Of a stretch of 41,122 bases of DNA, positions 1 through 8,803 are shown in pieces. Below the pieces are notes generated by a model. It saw only the letters and a program-made list of their open reading frames with translations. It had not been told where the DNA came from and ran no database searches. The stretch is from Mucispirillum schaedleri (GTDB lineage: Bacteria; Chrysiogenota; Deferribacteres; Deferribacterales; Mucispirillaceae), in the NCBI GenBank assembly GCA_949287985.1, contig CASEIN010000039.1:1-41122 (forward strand), in the 5' to 3' direction. Position 1 is the first letter of the stretch; the number at the start of each line of letters is the position of its first letter. The translations under genes were made by a program, and so were the position numbers.

Positions 1-114
1 ATATTAAACTATATTGTTGTTAATTATTCTATTAAAAAGAAGAAGAATATCAAAAAAATACTTTCGATTGAGGATTTTTTACCAAAAGATAAGGACGATT
101 TGATATGGGTATAA
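1..114 (+). CDS. C-terminal end of an unidentified protein (partial)
   Basis: The frame that begins at base 1 is open for 37 codons and ends in TAA at 112-114. The residues are lysine-rich in the middle and end in an acidic, tryptophan-containing tail (DDLIWV). The gene starts outside the window, so the family cannot be named. The coding call rests on an open frame with protein-like composition that reaches the edge; in such AT-rich DNA a chance frame of this size is possible but not very likely. Confidence 0.45.
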   Translation: MLNYIVVNYSIKKKKNIKKILSIEDFLPKDKDDLIWV

Positions 115-145
115 AAAATGGGGTACCACCAGTTATAAAAAAAAC

Positions 146-172
146 TTGATATTTAATATTAATTTATATAAA
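146..172 (+). promoter_or_regulatory. Possible promoter of the tRNA-Arg gene
   Basis: TTGATA at 146-151 and TATAAA at 167-172 are separated by 15 bases, slightly short for a sigma-70-type promoter. Transcription would begin close to 179, a few bases before the mature tRNA at 185. A 7-base inverted repeat, AAACTTG at 142-148 and CAAGTTT at 178-184, brackets the same stretch and abuts the tRNA 5' end. This is a pattern match only. Confidence 0.3.
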
Positions 173-184
173 ATCAGCAAGTTT

Positions 185-257
185 GGGCTATTAGCTCAGT
201 GGATAGAGCACCAACCTCCGGAGTTGGGTGTCGCAGGTTCAATTCCTGCATAGCCCA
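185..257 (+). tRNA. tRNA-Arg (anticodon CCG)
   Basis: A complete 73-base cloverleaf can be folded by hand. The acceptor stem is GGGCTAT paired with ATAGCCC, the D stem is GCTC/GAGC, the anticodon stem is CCAAC/GTTGG around the loop CTCCGGA (anticodon CCG), and the T stem is GCAGG/CCTGC around TTCAATT. The discriminator base is A at 257. CCA is not encoded, because the next bases are CTA. It reads the arginine codon CGG, which must be rare in this AT-rich genome. The tRNA ends on the base before the stop codon of the convergent aroE gene. Confidence 0.97.
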
Positions 258-1061
258 CTATTTAGCATATACTAATTTTTCAAAATACTGCATATCAGGC
301 TCAATATCCTTTCCTGTCCATATATTAAATGAACCTGCAGCCTGATAAATAAGCATACTTAAGCCATTTACTAATTTAATATCTTGATTGCAGTATAATG
401 ATAAAAAAGATGTTACTTGTGGTTTATAAATCATATCCACTGCTGCTTCTTTTATATGAAAGCCATAATCTATAAAAGGTTCTCCCTTTACACCTAAAGA
501 TGTAGCATTTATTACTATATCAAATTTGTCATCTTTTAAGTCTGACAAACTGCACACTTCTGCATTATTATCATATAATGATAATAATTCTTCTGCCTTT
601 TCTACTGTTCTATTGGCAATTACAAATGATGATGGAGTATTTATTCTAAGATATGGGATAACAGCTCTAGATGCTCCACCTGCTCCCAATAATAATACTC
701 TTTTATTCTGTGTATTTATACCATTGCTTTCAAGCATCATATGAAATCCAAAAATATCAGTATTATGCCCTATAATACCATTTTCTGTAAAATGAAGAGT
801 ATTAACTGCTTCTATTTCTTTTGCAGTTATATCAAGATGAGAACAATATTTAATTACTTCCTGCTTATAAGGAACTGTTACATTAACACCTGTAAAATTA
901 TATTCCTTAAATATATTTATAATTTCATCAAGCTTATCTAAAGTAGTATCATAACAAGTATAACCACCACATAAGTTAGATGTATATAAAAAATAGTTAT
1001 GAATAAATGGTGAAAAAGTATGATTTAATGGGTTTCCTATAATACCTAAATTTATATACAT
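258..1061 (-). CDS. aroE: Shikimate dehydrogenase (NADP+)
   Basis: AroE reduces 3-dehydroshikimate to shikimate with NADPH in aromatic amino-acid synthesis. The 267-residue length is normal. The N-terminal substrate domain has the SPxIHN-type motif near residue 17 and the catalytic lysine in VTVPYKQ. NTDIFGF carries the conserved aspartate, GAGGASRAV is the dinucleotide-binding glycine loop, ANRT follows it as in NADP-specific members, and NATSLGV is also conserved. The start follows AGGT with a 6-base gap and lies 4 bases after the DUF502 gene, so it is the last gene of a four-gene operon. Its TAG stop directly touches the convergent tRNA gene. Confidence 0.95.
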   Translation of the reverse strand: MYINLGIIGNPLNHTFSPFIHNYFLYTSNLCGGYTCYDTTLDKLDEIINIFKEYNFTGVNVTVPYKQEVIKYCSHLDITAKEIEAVNTLHFTENGIIGHNTDIFGFHMMLESNGINTQNKRVLLLGAGGASRAVIPYLRINTPSSFVIANRTVEKAEELLSLYDNNAEVCSLSDLKDDKFDIVINATSLGVKGEPFIDYGFHIKEAAVDMIYKPQVTSFLSLYCNQDIKLVNGLSMLIYQAAGSFNIWTGKDIEPDMQYFEKLVYAK

Positions 1062-1065
1062 ATTA

Positions 1066-1710
1066 CTACCTAATTTTTTCTATATCACTTGGGCTGTTTA
1101 AATTTATTATGCCAACAGAAAGCACAAATTTAACCCCTTCTTCCACTGTTATATCAAGCTCCCTAACATCTTTTTTTGGAACAACTGCAATAAAACCAGA
1201 TGTTGGGTTAGGTGCTGTTGGAATAAAAACATTACAGCTTTCTTCTTTTGTAGAAGCATCTACCATAAACCCCAAAGAATCACGCACTAGAAAAGCAACC
1301 ATCCACATATCTCGTCTAGGAAATTCTACCAATACAACTTTAGAAAAAGATGTTCCTGTAGAATTTTTAAATGATTCTACAACCTGTTTTGTAGCATTAT
1401 ATATGGAGCGTGCGATAGGGATTTTTGCAATAAAACTATCTAAAAGTTTTATAATCATTTTACCAAAATAAAGCCTTGTTAAAACACCTATAAAAAAAAC
1501 AAGCAAAATGATTATAACAAATGTTATTACCTGAAAAATATATTCATTAAAATCAAAATGATACTGCCTTGCTATTTGTTTAACAATAGGCGTAGCATTT
1601 GATATTATCACATTGTATAAAAAATATAAAAAGTATACTGTTATTACAAAAGGTAATAATGCAAGTATCCCTGCTATAAATACACTTTTAAGCTTTTTAG
1701 ATACACCCAT
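1066..1710 (-). CDS. DUF502 family membrane protein
   Basis: A 214-residue protein with two predicted membrane helices, roughly residues 11-35 and 58-82, followed by a soluble domain. It matches DUF502: the GILALLPFVITVY helix, the sequence PIARSIYNATKQVVESF after the second helix, then VVLVEFPRRDMWMVAFL and a PNPTSGFIAVVPKKDV segment typical of the family. The function is unknown; members lie in the inner membrane. It begins 4 bases after the preceding gene's stop and is followed 4 bases later by aroE, so it is co-transcribed. No clear Shine-Dalgarno sequence precedes the ATG, which suggests translational coupling. Confidence 0.85.
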   Translation of the reverse strand: MGVSKKLKSVFIAGILALLPFVITVYFLYFLYNVIISNATPIVKQIARQYHFDFNEYIFQVITFVIIILLVFFIGVLTRLYFGKMIIKLLDSFIAKIPIARSIYNATKQVVESFKNSTGTSFSKVVLVEFPRRDMWMVAFLVRDSLGFMVDASTKEESCNVFIPTAPNPTSGFIAVVPKKDVRELDITVEEGVKFVLSVGIINLNSPSDIEKIR

Positions 1711-1714
1711 ATAT

Positions 1715-2275
1715 TTATTTTACATTCCAGTTTTCAACCATTTTTAAAAGTGGACTTTCTGGATATAGTAATTTGAAATTATTAATATTTGTTTCAACAC
1801 TATTATTATCTGATGATAAAACATTTCTATAATGCCAAACTTCTCTCATACTGCCATTAAGGTAATTTGATGGTACAATAGATTCACCCATATCATAAAG
1901 CATACCAGCACCAAGCTCTGCATATTTTCCACCAACATTTTTTAATTCTTGAACAGCAGCAGTTTTATTATCTAACAAATAATACATACCTGCACCACGT
2001 AAAGCTATATAATCTTTTAAAGATGGAAGTTCAGTAGATAGTTTTACAAAACTATCAATAGATGCATTATCAAACATCATTATTTCTGCAGCACCTAATC
2101 TATCTATTTTTTTATTAGTTGATACATTTTTAGCTGTATATACTAGATAAGATACTATAAAAATAACTAATAAACCTGTAATAATAAAAACTATTTTTTT
2201 AATATTATGCTGTAAAAAAAACTCAAGTTTATCTACACCAGTATTATCAATATTAATTCTATCTTTTTTAGCCAT
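1715..2275 (-). CDS. One-helix membrane protein, YfgM/TPR-like
   Basis: A 186-residue protein with a short charged N-terminus, one membrane helix at about residues 27-48 (KIVFIITGLLVIFIVSYLVY), then an extracytoplasmic alpha-helical region. This layout, and alanine/leucine-rich repeats such as the one near ALRGAGMYYLLDNKTAA, resemble YfgM/TPR_21 proteins that assist envelope protein folding, but the match is by architecture only. I place the start at 2275 rather than at the upstream in-frame ATG at 2299, because GGAGGT lies 4 bases before it. The start overlaps the last 8 bases of the PHP gene. Confidence 0.65.
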   Translation of the reverse strand: MAKKDRINIDNTGVDKLEFFLQHNIKKIVFIITGLLVIFIVSYLVYTAKNVSTNKKIDRLGAAEIMMFDNASIDSFVKLSTELPSLKDYIALRGAGMYYLLDNKTAAVQELKNVGGKYAELGAGMLYDMGESIVPSNYLNGSMREVWHYRNVLSSDNNSVETNINNFKLLYPESPLLKMVENWNVK

Positions 2276-2936
2276 GTTTACCTCCAAAGGCTTTTTCAAA
2301 TATAAACTTATTATTTTCTATTATTTTTTTTATTTCATCATCATTAAGCCCTGCTCCAAGCATAATTTTACATGCCTTTTCATATCCAACAAAATCACCT
2401 GGTTCATGGGCATCATTATCAATCACAAGATTTGCCCCAGTCTTTCTAGCCATATTAACAACATGACCATTTGTATATGCGTGGCTTTTGCGTGTAGTAA
2501 TTTCAAGATATACACCATTATCTGAAGCTAAAGAAGCATCTTCCATACTAATAAGACCAGGGTGAGCAAGAATATCTACTTTAGCTTCAATTGCAGCCCT
2601 ATTAGTACCAGTATAAACTGGTTCTGAAATAGTTTCACCATGAACTACCACAATATCAGCACCATTATCCCTTGCAATATTTGTAAGTTTCAATATATCT
2701 TTAGGATTTACATGAGTAATTTCTACACCAATAATAACTTTAAAACTATCCGATGATTTATTGAACCATTCTTTAAACTCAATATTAGATTTAATAACAT
2801 TTATAATATTAGAGCTATCTACATGGTCAGTAAGTGCAACCCCTAAATACCCTTTTACCTGAGCAGTTCTTGCCACTTCTGCAGGAATTAGCATGCCGTC
2901 AGAATGGGTAGAATGAGTGTGTAAATCATAAATCAT
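2268..2936 (-). CDS. PHP-domain phosphoesterase, histidinol-phosphatase-like
   Basis: A 222-residue PHP-fold metal hydrolase. The first metal motif is DLHTHSTHSDG at residues 4-14, a second is LTDHVD near residue 36, HGE near residue 119 and AHPG near 145 supply further ligands, and IDNDAH near 192 is the late motif. These are the expected positions for a small stand-alone PHP protein of the HisK/YcdX type, acting on phosphate esters with two or three metal ions. The substrate cannot be told; histidinol phosphate is only one option. It is the first gene of the operon that ends with aroE and has a good upstream promoter. Confidence 0.85.
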   Translation of the reverse strand: MIYDLHTHSTHSDGMLIPAEVARTAQVKGYLGVALTDHVDSSNIINVIKSNIEFKEWFNKSSDSFKVIIGVEITHVNPKDILKLTNIARDNGADIVVVHGETISEPVYTGTNRAAIEAKVDILAHPGLISMEDASLASDNGVYLEITTRKSHAYTNGHVVNMARKTGANLVIDNDAHEPGDFVGYEKACKIMLGAGLNDDEIKKIIENNKFIFEKAFGGKHG

Positions 2937-2977
2937 AAAGCACCAAAAAGTATATATTTACAAATTATAATTTTTAA

Positions 2978-3006
2978 TTTATACTTGCTTTTTAAGGAAA
3001 TAGCAA
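2978..3006 (-). promoter_or_regulatory. Promoter of the PHP-aroE operon
   Basis: On the minus strand, TTGCTA (3006-3001) is followed after exactly 17 bases by TATAAA (2983-2978). The predicted start is near 2971, about 35 bases before the PHP start codon. The whole element is overlapped by the inverted repeat CTTGCT (2984-2989) and AGCAAG (3002-3007), so a regulator bound there would block this promoter. Confidence 0.5.
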
Positions 3007-3048
3007 GAGAATTATTTAATATTAAAGAAAATATTTTAGGAAACTTGT

Positions 3049-3423
3049 ATGCAGGAAAATTTTGAAGTCAGAATTAGAGAGATTGCAAAACTAAAAAAAG
3101 GCTGGTCATTTGGTCAAGGTGAGCCTTTTAATGATGAACATGTGGAAATAGCAGCACTTTTAGCACTTAGATATTATAAAAAATATGCTATTACTGTTAG
3201 TGGAACGCCATCAGTTGATGGGTCAATTTATTTAACATTTAATATTAAAGATATTTTTCTTGATATTATTGTTCTTCCTCAAATTTCTGAAGCAACTGTT
3301 AAATATACACATGGTATTGGAAAAAATAAAATAGAAGAGTTATGGGGAACTGTTCCTTTAAATAAACTTGATAGTATTATGGAAAAATTTATAAGCCTTT
3401 CAAAAGAAGAAAATAATTCTTGA
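3049..3423 (+). CDS. Orphan 124-residue protein
   Basis: This is an isolated plus-strand gene with AGGAAA seven bases or so before its ATG and a hairpin right at its stop. The protein is soluble, without signal or membrane helix. Near the start it reads KKGWSFGQGEPFNDEHVE, followed by an alpha-helical stretch, then SVDGSIYLTFNI. That order (a GW..G.G.PF motif, helix, then a DGxIxLxF beta strand) resembles small uncharacterised proteins found in many accessory regions, some beside toxin-antitoxin genes; this resemblance is from memory and is not a family assignment. No partner toxin is visible nearby. The function is unknown. Confidence 0.75.
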   Translation: MQENFEVRIREIAKLKKGWSFGQGEPFNDEHVEIAALLALRYYKKYAITVSGTPSVDGSIYLTFNIKDIFLDIIVLPQISEATVKYTHGIGKNKIEELWGTVPLNKLDSIMEKFISLSKEENNS

Positions 3424-3449
3424 AAGGAATTATAAAAACCCCTTTCAAG
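3419..3449. terminator. Shared hairpin between convergent genes
   Basis: CTTGAAAGG at 3419-3427 pairs perfectly with CCTTTCAAG at 3441-3449 around a 13-base loop. The stop codon of the orphan gene lies in the left arm and the end of cimA is 9 bases beyond. Neither strand shows a strong T run after the stem (AATTATTTT on the minus strand is the better one), so it is probably a modest bidirectional terminator. Confidence 0.5.
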
Positions 3450-3457
3450 ACAATATC

Positions 3458-5041
3458 TTATTTACTATCTTTCGTTAATTTATAAATTATGGAATCCAGT
3501 AATGCCTGATAGCTGGCATCAATAATATTTTCAGCAACACCAACAGTGCTCCATGAAGAATTTTCATCTTTACTTAAGATTAAAACCCTTGTAGTAGCCA
3601 TAGTTCCATTATGTGATAATATACGAACTTTATAGTCAACTAATTCCATAGATTTAAGTGATGGATAAAAACGCACTAATGCTTTTCTAATAGCATTATC
3701 TAATGCATTTACAGGACCATTACCTGTTGCAGCAACATGTTCCATCTCACCTTTCACTGTTACTTTAACAGTAGCTTCTGCCATTGGTGCAACAGAAAGT
3801 GCTTTATTTTTTTCATCTATTACCCTGTAGCTAACAATATCAAAAAACTCTGGAGTTTTCTCGTCCATTGCATTTCTGATTAAAAGCTCAAAAGAAGCTT
3901 CTGCACCTTCATACTGAAAACCTCTGTTTTCAAGGTCTTTTAATTGATTTAATAAGGTTTGGACAGTTTCAGATTTACTGTCAATATCAAGCCCAAATTC
4001 TTGAGCTTTATATATAAGATTACTTTTGCCAGATAAATCTGATAATAACACACGCCTTGTATTACCAACTAATTCAGGCTCTATATGTTCATATGTTTTT
4101 GCATTTTTCAGTATGGCAGAAACATGCACCCCACCCTTATGAGCAAATGCAGAATTACCAACATATGGTCTATGTGTAAAATGCTTTAAGTTACCTATTT
4201 CATCTAAAAAGTATGATAAACTTTTTAATTTAGATAAATTTTCGCTGCTAATACAATTATACCCATATTTTAGCTGCAAGTTTGGTATAATAGAGCATAA
4301 ATTTGCATTACCACACCTTTCACCATAACCATTAATTGTTCCTTGAACATGGCTTGCCCCATTTCTAACTGCCATAACACTATTTGCAACAGCCATTTCA
4401 CAGTCATTATGAGTATGTATACCAAAAGGAAAATCGCCTAATGTATTTTTGACTACTTTTACAATTTCTGCAACTTCATCAGGCATTGCTCCACCATTGG
4501 TTTCACAAAGCACTACACAGTCAGCACCTGCATCTTTAGCAGCTAATAATGTTTTTAATGCATAATCAGGGTTTGCTTTATAACCATCAAAAAAATGCTC
4601 TGCATCATAAAATACCCTGTCCACTTTTTGTTTTAAATAACGTATAGTGTCTGAAATAATATCTATATTTTCATTAAGTGATATTTTTAATGCTTCTTTA
4701 ACATGCAAATCCCATGTTTTACCAAATATTGTAATATTTGGCACATTTGCTTCAAGTAATGCTTGTATTATTTCATCACTTTCACAAGTTTTTTTAGCAC
4801 GTCTTGTAGAACCAAATGCTGATATTTTATGTATATCGATATTTTTAACAGTCTGTATTTTAGTAAAAAATTCCATATCTCTTGGGTTTGACCCAGGCCA
4901 GCCACCTTCGATACAATCAATACCAAAATCTATTAATCTTTCTGCAATTCTTATTTTATCAATGACAGTAAAATTAACATCTTCAGACTGTGTTCCATCT
5001 CTTAAAGTTGTATCATATAAAAATATTTTTCTATTATCCAT
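3458..5041 (-). CDS. cimA: (R)-citramalate synthase
   Basis: CimA condenses pyruvate and acetyl-CoA to (R)-citramalate, the first step of threonine-independent isoleucine synthesis. The 527-residue protein has the HMGL-like barrel with [10 protein letters not shown] at residues 9-18, the [14 protein letters not shown] segment that is diagnostic of the CimA/TIGR00977 branch rather than Leu[16 protein letters not shown] with metal-binding histidines, and [14 protein letters not shown]-terminal LeuA-type regulatory domain starts near residue 390, so feedback control by isoleucine is likely. It overlaps the lysC end by 8 bases and closes the hom - apgM - lysC - cimA operon. Confidence 0.94.
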   Translation of the reverse strand: MDNRKIFLYDTTLRDGTQSEDVNFTVIDKIRIAERLIDFGIDCIEGGWPGSNPRDMEFFTKIQTVKNIDIHKISAFGSTRRAKKTCESDEIIQALLEANVPNITIFGKTWDLHVKEALKISLNENIDIISDTIRYLKQKVDRVFYDAEHFFDGYKANPDYALKTLLAAKDAGADCVVLCETNGGAMPDEVAEIVKVVKNTLGDFPFGIHTHNDCEMAVANSVMAVRNGASHVQGTINGYGERCGNANLCSIIPNLQLKYGYNCISSENLSKLKSLSYFLDEIGNLKHFTHRPYVGNSAFAHKGGVHVSAILKNAKTYEHIEPELVGNTRRVLLSDLSGKSNLIYKAQEFGLDIDSKSETVQTLLNQLKDLENRGFQYEGAEASFELLIRNAMDEKTPEFFDIVSYRVIDEKNKALSVAPMAEATVKVTVKGEMEHVAATGNGPVNALDNAIRKALVRFYPSLKSMELVDYKVRILSHNGTMATTRVLILSKDENSSWSTVGVAENIIDASYQALLDSIIYKLTKDSK

Positions 5042-5522
5042 CTTGTTTCTCAGTTATAAATGCACTGTGAAGAACACGAACAGCAAGTTCTGTAAATTTT
5101 TCTTCAATAATACAAGAAACTTTGATTTCGCTTGTAGAAATCATTTTTATATTAATTTGGTTATCTGATAACACTTTAAACATTGTAGCAGCTACACCAG
5201 AATGACTTTTCATACCAATACCAACAATAGATACTTTTGAAATATTTTCATCAGATAAGATTTCTGTAACACCAGCTTCTTTACCTAAATGTTCACATGC
5301 TGCTTTTGCTCTAATAAGGTCAGTTTTAGGCACAGTAAATGATATATCTGTTTTGCCGTCTTCTTTTGCAACATTTTGTATAATCATATCCACATTAATA
5401 TTAGCTTCTGCTAATCCAATAAATATTTTTGCAGCTACTCCTGGCTCATCTTTAACACCTAAAAGTGTAATTTTAGCTTGATTTTTATCACTAGTAACGC
5501 CTGACACAACGATACGTTCCAT
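5034..5522 (-). CDS. Predicted internal beta subunit of aspartate kinase
   Basis: Inside lysC, an in-frame ATG at 5522 is preceded by AAGGAGG (5537-5531) with an 8-base gap, the strongest ribosome-binding site in the operon. Translation from it would give a separate 162-residue protein that contains only the two ACT domains. This is the arrangement known for the alpha2beta2 aspartokinases of Bacillus subtilis and Corynebacterium, where the beta subunit is made from the same gene by internal initiation. Here it is inferred from the sequence; no separate product has been shown. Confidence 0.6.
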   Translation of the reverse strand: MERIVVSGVTSDKNQAKITLLGVKDEPGVAAKIFIGLAEANINVDMIIQNVAKEDGKTDISFTVPKTDLIRAKAACEHLGKEAGVTEILSDENISKVSIVGIGMKSHSGVAATMFKVLSDNQINIKMISTSEIKVSCIIEEKFTELAVRVLHSAFITEKQDG

Positions 5523-6266
5523 ATTTTTTTCCTCCTTCGAAGTCACAAGTGTTCCTGGTTTATCTTCCATAGATGAAAGCACCATAATATCTACATTATA
5601 ATTCATTCCTAATTCTACACTTCTTGATTGAAGCACTTTTGCACCAAGAGATGCCAGTTCTAACATTTCTTCATGGGAAATTGTATCAAGTTTTTTTGCA
5701 TTTTTTACAATTCTTGGGTCTGCAGTGTATACACCATCAACATCTGTATATATTTCACATACATCAGCTTTTACAGCTGCAGCAATAGCTACTGCAGTGG
5801 TATCTGAACCACCTCTGCCTAAAGTTGTTGTATCACCCGTTTCTTTATTATAGCCTTGAAAACCTGCTACTACTACAATTTTACCTTCACTTAAGGCTTT
5901 CTTTATTCTTTCACCATTAATATTTAATATTCTAGCTTTAGAATGTGCATTATCTGTTTCCATACCAATCTGCAAACCTGTCATAGATATTGCATCATAG
6001 CCATCAACGAGTAATGCTTGTGTAACAAGCGGTATACAAGCAGTTTCACCAGTAGAAACAAGTTGATCATATTCTCTTAAAGAATAATCTGGCGTGATTT
6101 CTTTTAAAAGACCAATTAATCTATCTGTTTCACCAGACATAGCAGAAACTGCTACTATTACATCGTGGCCTTCGTCTTTTTTCTTTTCTACAATTTTCGC
6201 AACATTTCTAATGCGTTCTATACTGCCCACACTAGTGCCGCCAAATTTCATAACAACAAGACTCAC
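5034..6266 (-). CDS. lysC: Aspartate kinase with two ACT domains
   Basis: LysC phosphorylates aspartate, the entry step to lysine, threonine and methionine. The N-terminal kinase domain has KFGGTSVG at its start, STGE near residue 70, [11 protein letters not shown] near 153 and [13 protein letters not shown]. The C-terminal half holds paired ACT domains ([15 protein letters not shown] and [16 protein letters not shown]), the usual site of feedback by lysine or threonine. I start it at the GTG at 6266, because GGAGGA sits 5 bases upstream and the protein then begins [10 protein letters not shown]; an upstream in-frame TTG at 6278 has no such support. It is 410 residues. An internal start for a beta subunit is predicted. 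Confidence 0.94.
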   Translation of the reverse strand: MSLVVMKFGGTSVGSIERIRNVAKIVEKKKDEGHDVIVAVSAMSGETDRLIGLLKEITPDYSLREYDQLVSTGETACIPLVTQALLVDGYDAISMTGLQIGMETDNAHSKARILNINGERIKKALSEGKIVVVAGFQGYNKETGDTTTLGRGGSDTTAVAIAAAVKADVCEIYTDVDGVYTADPRIVKNAKKLDTISHEEMLELASLGAKVLQSRSVELGMNYNVDIMVLSSMEDKPGTLVTSKEEKNMERIVVSGVTSDKNQAKITLLGVKDEPGVAAKIFIGLAEANINVDMIIQNVAKEDGKTDISFTVPKTDLIRAKAACEHLGKEAGVTEILSDENISKVSIVGIGMKSHSGVAATMFKVLSDNQINIKMISTSEIKVSCIIEEKFTELAVRVLHSAFITEKQDG

Positions 6267-6295
6267 ATATTCCTCCAAATTTTATATAATTATTA

Positions 6296-7453
6296 TTAAT
6301 TATTTATAAATAAATCTGCAATTTTATAGCCATCTTTTAAGTCAAAAGATGGTTTTAGATGCTCACTATAAGTGTTGTTTTCATCTGCTTTAATATTACT
6401 GCCATATATAATAGCAGGAATTTTTTCTATTGAATGAGTTTTTAATTCAATTGGGGTTGCATGGTCTGGTGTAAGTAATATTTTATAATCACCAAACTGT
6501 TTCATTCCATCTAATATAATTGGCATCATTTCTTTATCAATTAATTCTACTGCCTTAATTTTTTCTTCAATGCTTCCAAGATGCCCTGCTTCATCTGGTG
6601 CTTCCACATGTATAAAAACATAATCATGGTCTTTTAAAGCATTTATGCCATACTCTGCTTTACCTTTAAAATTAGTATCATTAAACCCTGTAATATTTGG
6701 AACTTTAATAATATCCATACCAGCACATACACCAATACCTCTTATTAAATCAACAGCAGAAATAACAGCCCCTTTTAATTTATATTCATCAATAAAAGCA
6801 GGCAGTGCTGGTTTCCTACCCTGCCCCCATAACCAAATATTTGTAGCTTTTCCAGTATCTATGCTGCCATTAAATACTTCTTTTGAAGCCTTTTCCATAA
6901 TTTTTATAAGTTTTTCACTTCCTTTACCTTTTGGTATATGGGAAGTAGTATCTTTATCACTTATATCATGTGGTGGAGTTGTTTCCACTTCCATATCAGC
7001 ATTACGAATAACCATTAAATTACGGTATCCAACACCTTTATAAAACTCTATACCTTCACCACTGAAAACATCATTTAATTTATTAATAATATTGGATACA
7101 TATTTTTCTTCAATATGATGTGCAGTAAAACTTTCCATAATTTTATCTTTAATGGTAACAGTGTTACATCTAAAAGCCATATCATTAGCAGATAATTCAA
7201 TACCCATACTACATGCTTCAAGTGGGCTTCTACCTGTATAATATTCTTTTGGATTATATCCAAAAATACTTAAATTACAAATATCACTGCCTGGAGCCAT
7301 TCCATCTGGAGTAGTTTGTATGTATCCACACATACCATGAGCAGCCATATAGTTAATATTGGGTATGTGTGCATGTTCTATTATTGTTTTACCATTAAGC
7401 TCTTTTATTGGTCTATCTGCAAGACCATCACATAATAAAACTAAATATTTCAT
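6296..7453 (-). CDS. ApgM-family phosphomutase, probable homoserine kinase
   Basis: A 385-residue alkaline-phosphatase-superfamily protein of the archaeal-type cofactor-independent phosphoglycerate mutase family. Metal and nucleophile motifs are present: LCDGLADRP at residues 7-15, APGSDICNLSIFGY near 53-66 with the active-site serine, HVEAPDEAGH near 281 and LLTPDHATPIELKTHS near 330. Bacterial members of this branch (TIGR02535 type) are predicted homoserine kinases because of gene context. Here it lies one base after hom and just before lysC, exactly where a kinase making phosphohomoserine would be expected, and no GHMP-type thrB is present. A glycolytic mutase role cannot be excluded. Confidence 0.8.
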   Translation of the reverse strand: MKYLVLLCDGLADRPIKELNGKTIIEHAHIPNINYMAAHGMCGYIQTTPDGMAPGSDICNLSIFGYNPKEYYTGRSPLEACSMGIELSANDMAFRCNTVTIKDKIMESFTAHHIEEKYVSNIINKLNDVFSGEGIEFYKGVGYRNLMVIRNADMEVETTPPHDISDKDTTSHIPKGKGSEKLIKIMEKASKEVFNGSIDTGKATNIWLWGQGRKPALPAFIDEYKLKGAVISAVDLIRGIGVCAGMDIIKVPNITGFNDTNFKGKAEYGINALKDHDYVFIHVEAPDEAGHLGSIEEKIKAVELIDKEMMPIILDGMKQFGDYKILLTPDHATPIELKTHSIEKIPAIIYGSNIKADENNTYSEHLKPSFDLKDGYKIADLFINN

Positions 7454-7454
7454 A

Positions 7455-8768
7455 TTAATTACCTTCTACCCTAATTATTACAGTTTTTTCTTTAATAAAT
7501 GGTTTTGAATCAATTTCTTTAACTGCATTTATTATCTGACTACCTATAACTTCATGTGTCATAAATACTAATGGAACACAACCACTGCATTCAATAGATG
7601 ATTCCCTTTGTAATGCTGAAGATACACTTATTCCATTATTTGCTAAAATAAGACCAACTTGGGCAAGAACGCCGGGAGTATCTTCCACCATTAAACGCAT
7701 ATAAAATGATGAATGAATATCTTTTATATCTATAACATTAATATTTTCTTCCTGTTCAACATAACCTAATACTGGTACACGAACATTAATATTTGATGCA
7801 ATATTTCTTGCAATATTTATAATATCACCAGCAACAGCTGCTCCTGTTGGAGTGCTTCCTGCCCCTTGACCATAATGGAGTGTTGGGCCAGTTTTATCTG
7901 ATTTTAAGTAAACTGCATTAAATACACCATTAACTTGTGCCAAAGTATTAGTAACAGGTATCATTGTTGGGTGCACTCTCACTTCAATATCATTACCATG
8001 CCTTTTTGCAATAGCTAAAAGTTTTATAACACAGCCAAATTCTTTTGCTATAGCAATATCTATTGGTTTAATATTAGATATACCTTCTACAAATACTTTA
8101 TCCATTTCCACGAGTGTAGAAAAAGCAATAGAAGATAAAATAGAAAGTTTATGTGCCGAATCAATTCCTTCTATATCAAATGTTGGGTCTGCTTCAGCAT
8201 AACCCTGTTTTTGTGCATCTTTTAATACTTCTGCAAACTCTTTACCTTCTTCTGTCATTTTTGTAAGAATATAGTTAGCAGTTCCGTTAATAATACTATA
8301 TATTTCTTGAATATTATTAACTGCTAAATCTTCTTTCATAACTCTTATAATAGGTATGCCACCACCAACAGATGCTTCAAAACCTATATCCACACCCATT
8401 TTTTTAGCCAGTGGAAATATTTCTTTACCATAAGTTGCAAGTAATGCTTTATTTGCTGTAACAACATGTTTTTTATTTTCTAAAGCTTTTATAACAAAAT
8501 CTTTAGCAAATGTATATCCACCTACAAGCTCAACAATTATATGTATATCATTATTATTAATTAATTCCATTGCATCTTTCGTAATAATTTCTATTTTTGA
8601 TAAATATTCATCATGTTTTTTATCAATAGAAATATCTGCAACGCCTTTAACAATAATATCTATACCTGTTTTTCTTTTAACTGACTGAAAATTATCTATT
8701 AAAGCGGCAACAGTTCCTTTACCAACCACTCCGTAGCCAATTATACCTACATTTACCACTTTATTCAT
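7455..8768 (-). CDS. hom: Homoserine dehydrogenase
   Basis: Hom reduces aspartate semialdehyde to homoserine. The 437-residue protein has the Rossmann loop GYGVVGKGT at residues 10-18, VVTANKALLA, the catalytic region with GFEASVGGGIPI and INGTANYILTKM, and GYAEADPTFDIEGIDSAHK. A C-terminal ACT domain begins near residue 350 (VEDTPGVLAQVGLILANNGI), implying feedback control, usually by threonine. It is the first gene of the operon; AGGAGTT precedes the ATG and a strong promoter lies 40-65 bases upstream. The next gene starts after a one-base gap. Confidence 0.96.
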   Translation of the reverse strand: MNKVVNVGIIGYGVVGKGTVAALIDNFQSVKRKTGIDIIVKGVADISIDKKHDEYLSKIEIITKDAMELINNNDIHIIVELVGGYTFAKDFVIKALENKKHVVTANKALLATYGKEIFPLAKKMGVDIGFEASVGGGIPIIRVMKEDLAVNNIQEIYSIINGTANYILTKMTEEGKEFAEVLKDAQKQGYAEADPTFDIEGIDSAHKLSILSSIAFSTLVEMDKVFVEGISNIKPIDIAIAKEFGCVIKLLAIAKRHGNDIEVRVHPTMIPVTNTLAQVNGVFNAVYLKSDKTGPTLHYGQGAGSTPTGAAVAGDIINIARNIASNINVRVPVLGYVEQEENINVIDIKDIHSSFYMRLMVEDTPGVLAQVGLILANNGISVSSALQRESSIECSGCVPLVFMTHEVIGSQIINAVKEIDSKPFIKEKTVIIRVEGN

Positions 8769-8803
8769 ATGAACTCCTAATATATTTATATTTTTAATCT
8801 GTT

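Noticed and set aside
4647-5168. Long plus-strand open frame of 173 codons opposite cimA and lysC
   Set aside because: It is antisense to two well-supported enzymes with intact motifs and has no ribosome-binding site or family resemblance; low stop density on the opposite strand explains it.
8769-8800. Search for a threonine/isoleucine leader peptide or riboswitch before hom
   Set aside because: The predicted leader is only about 29 bases and has no open frame or stem typical of attenuation.
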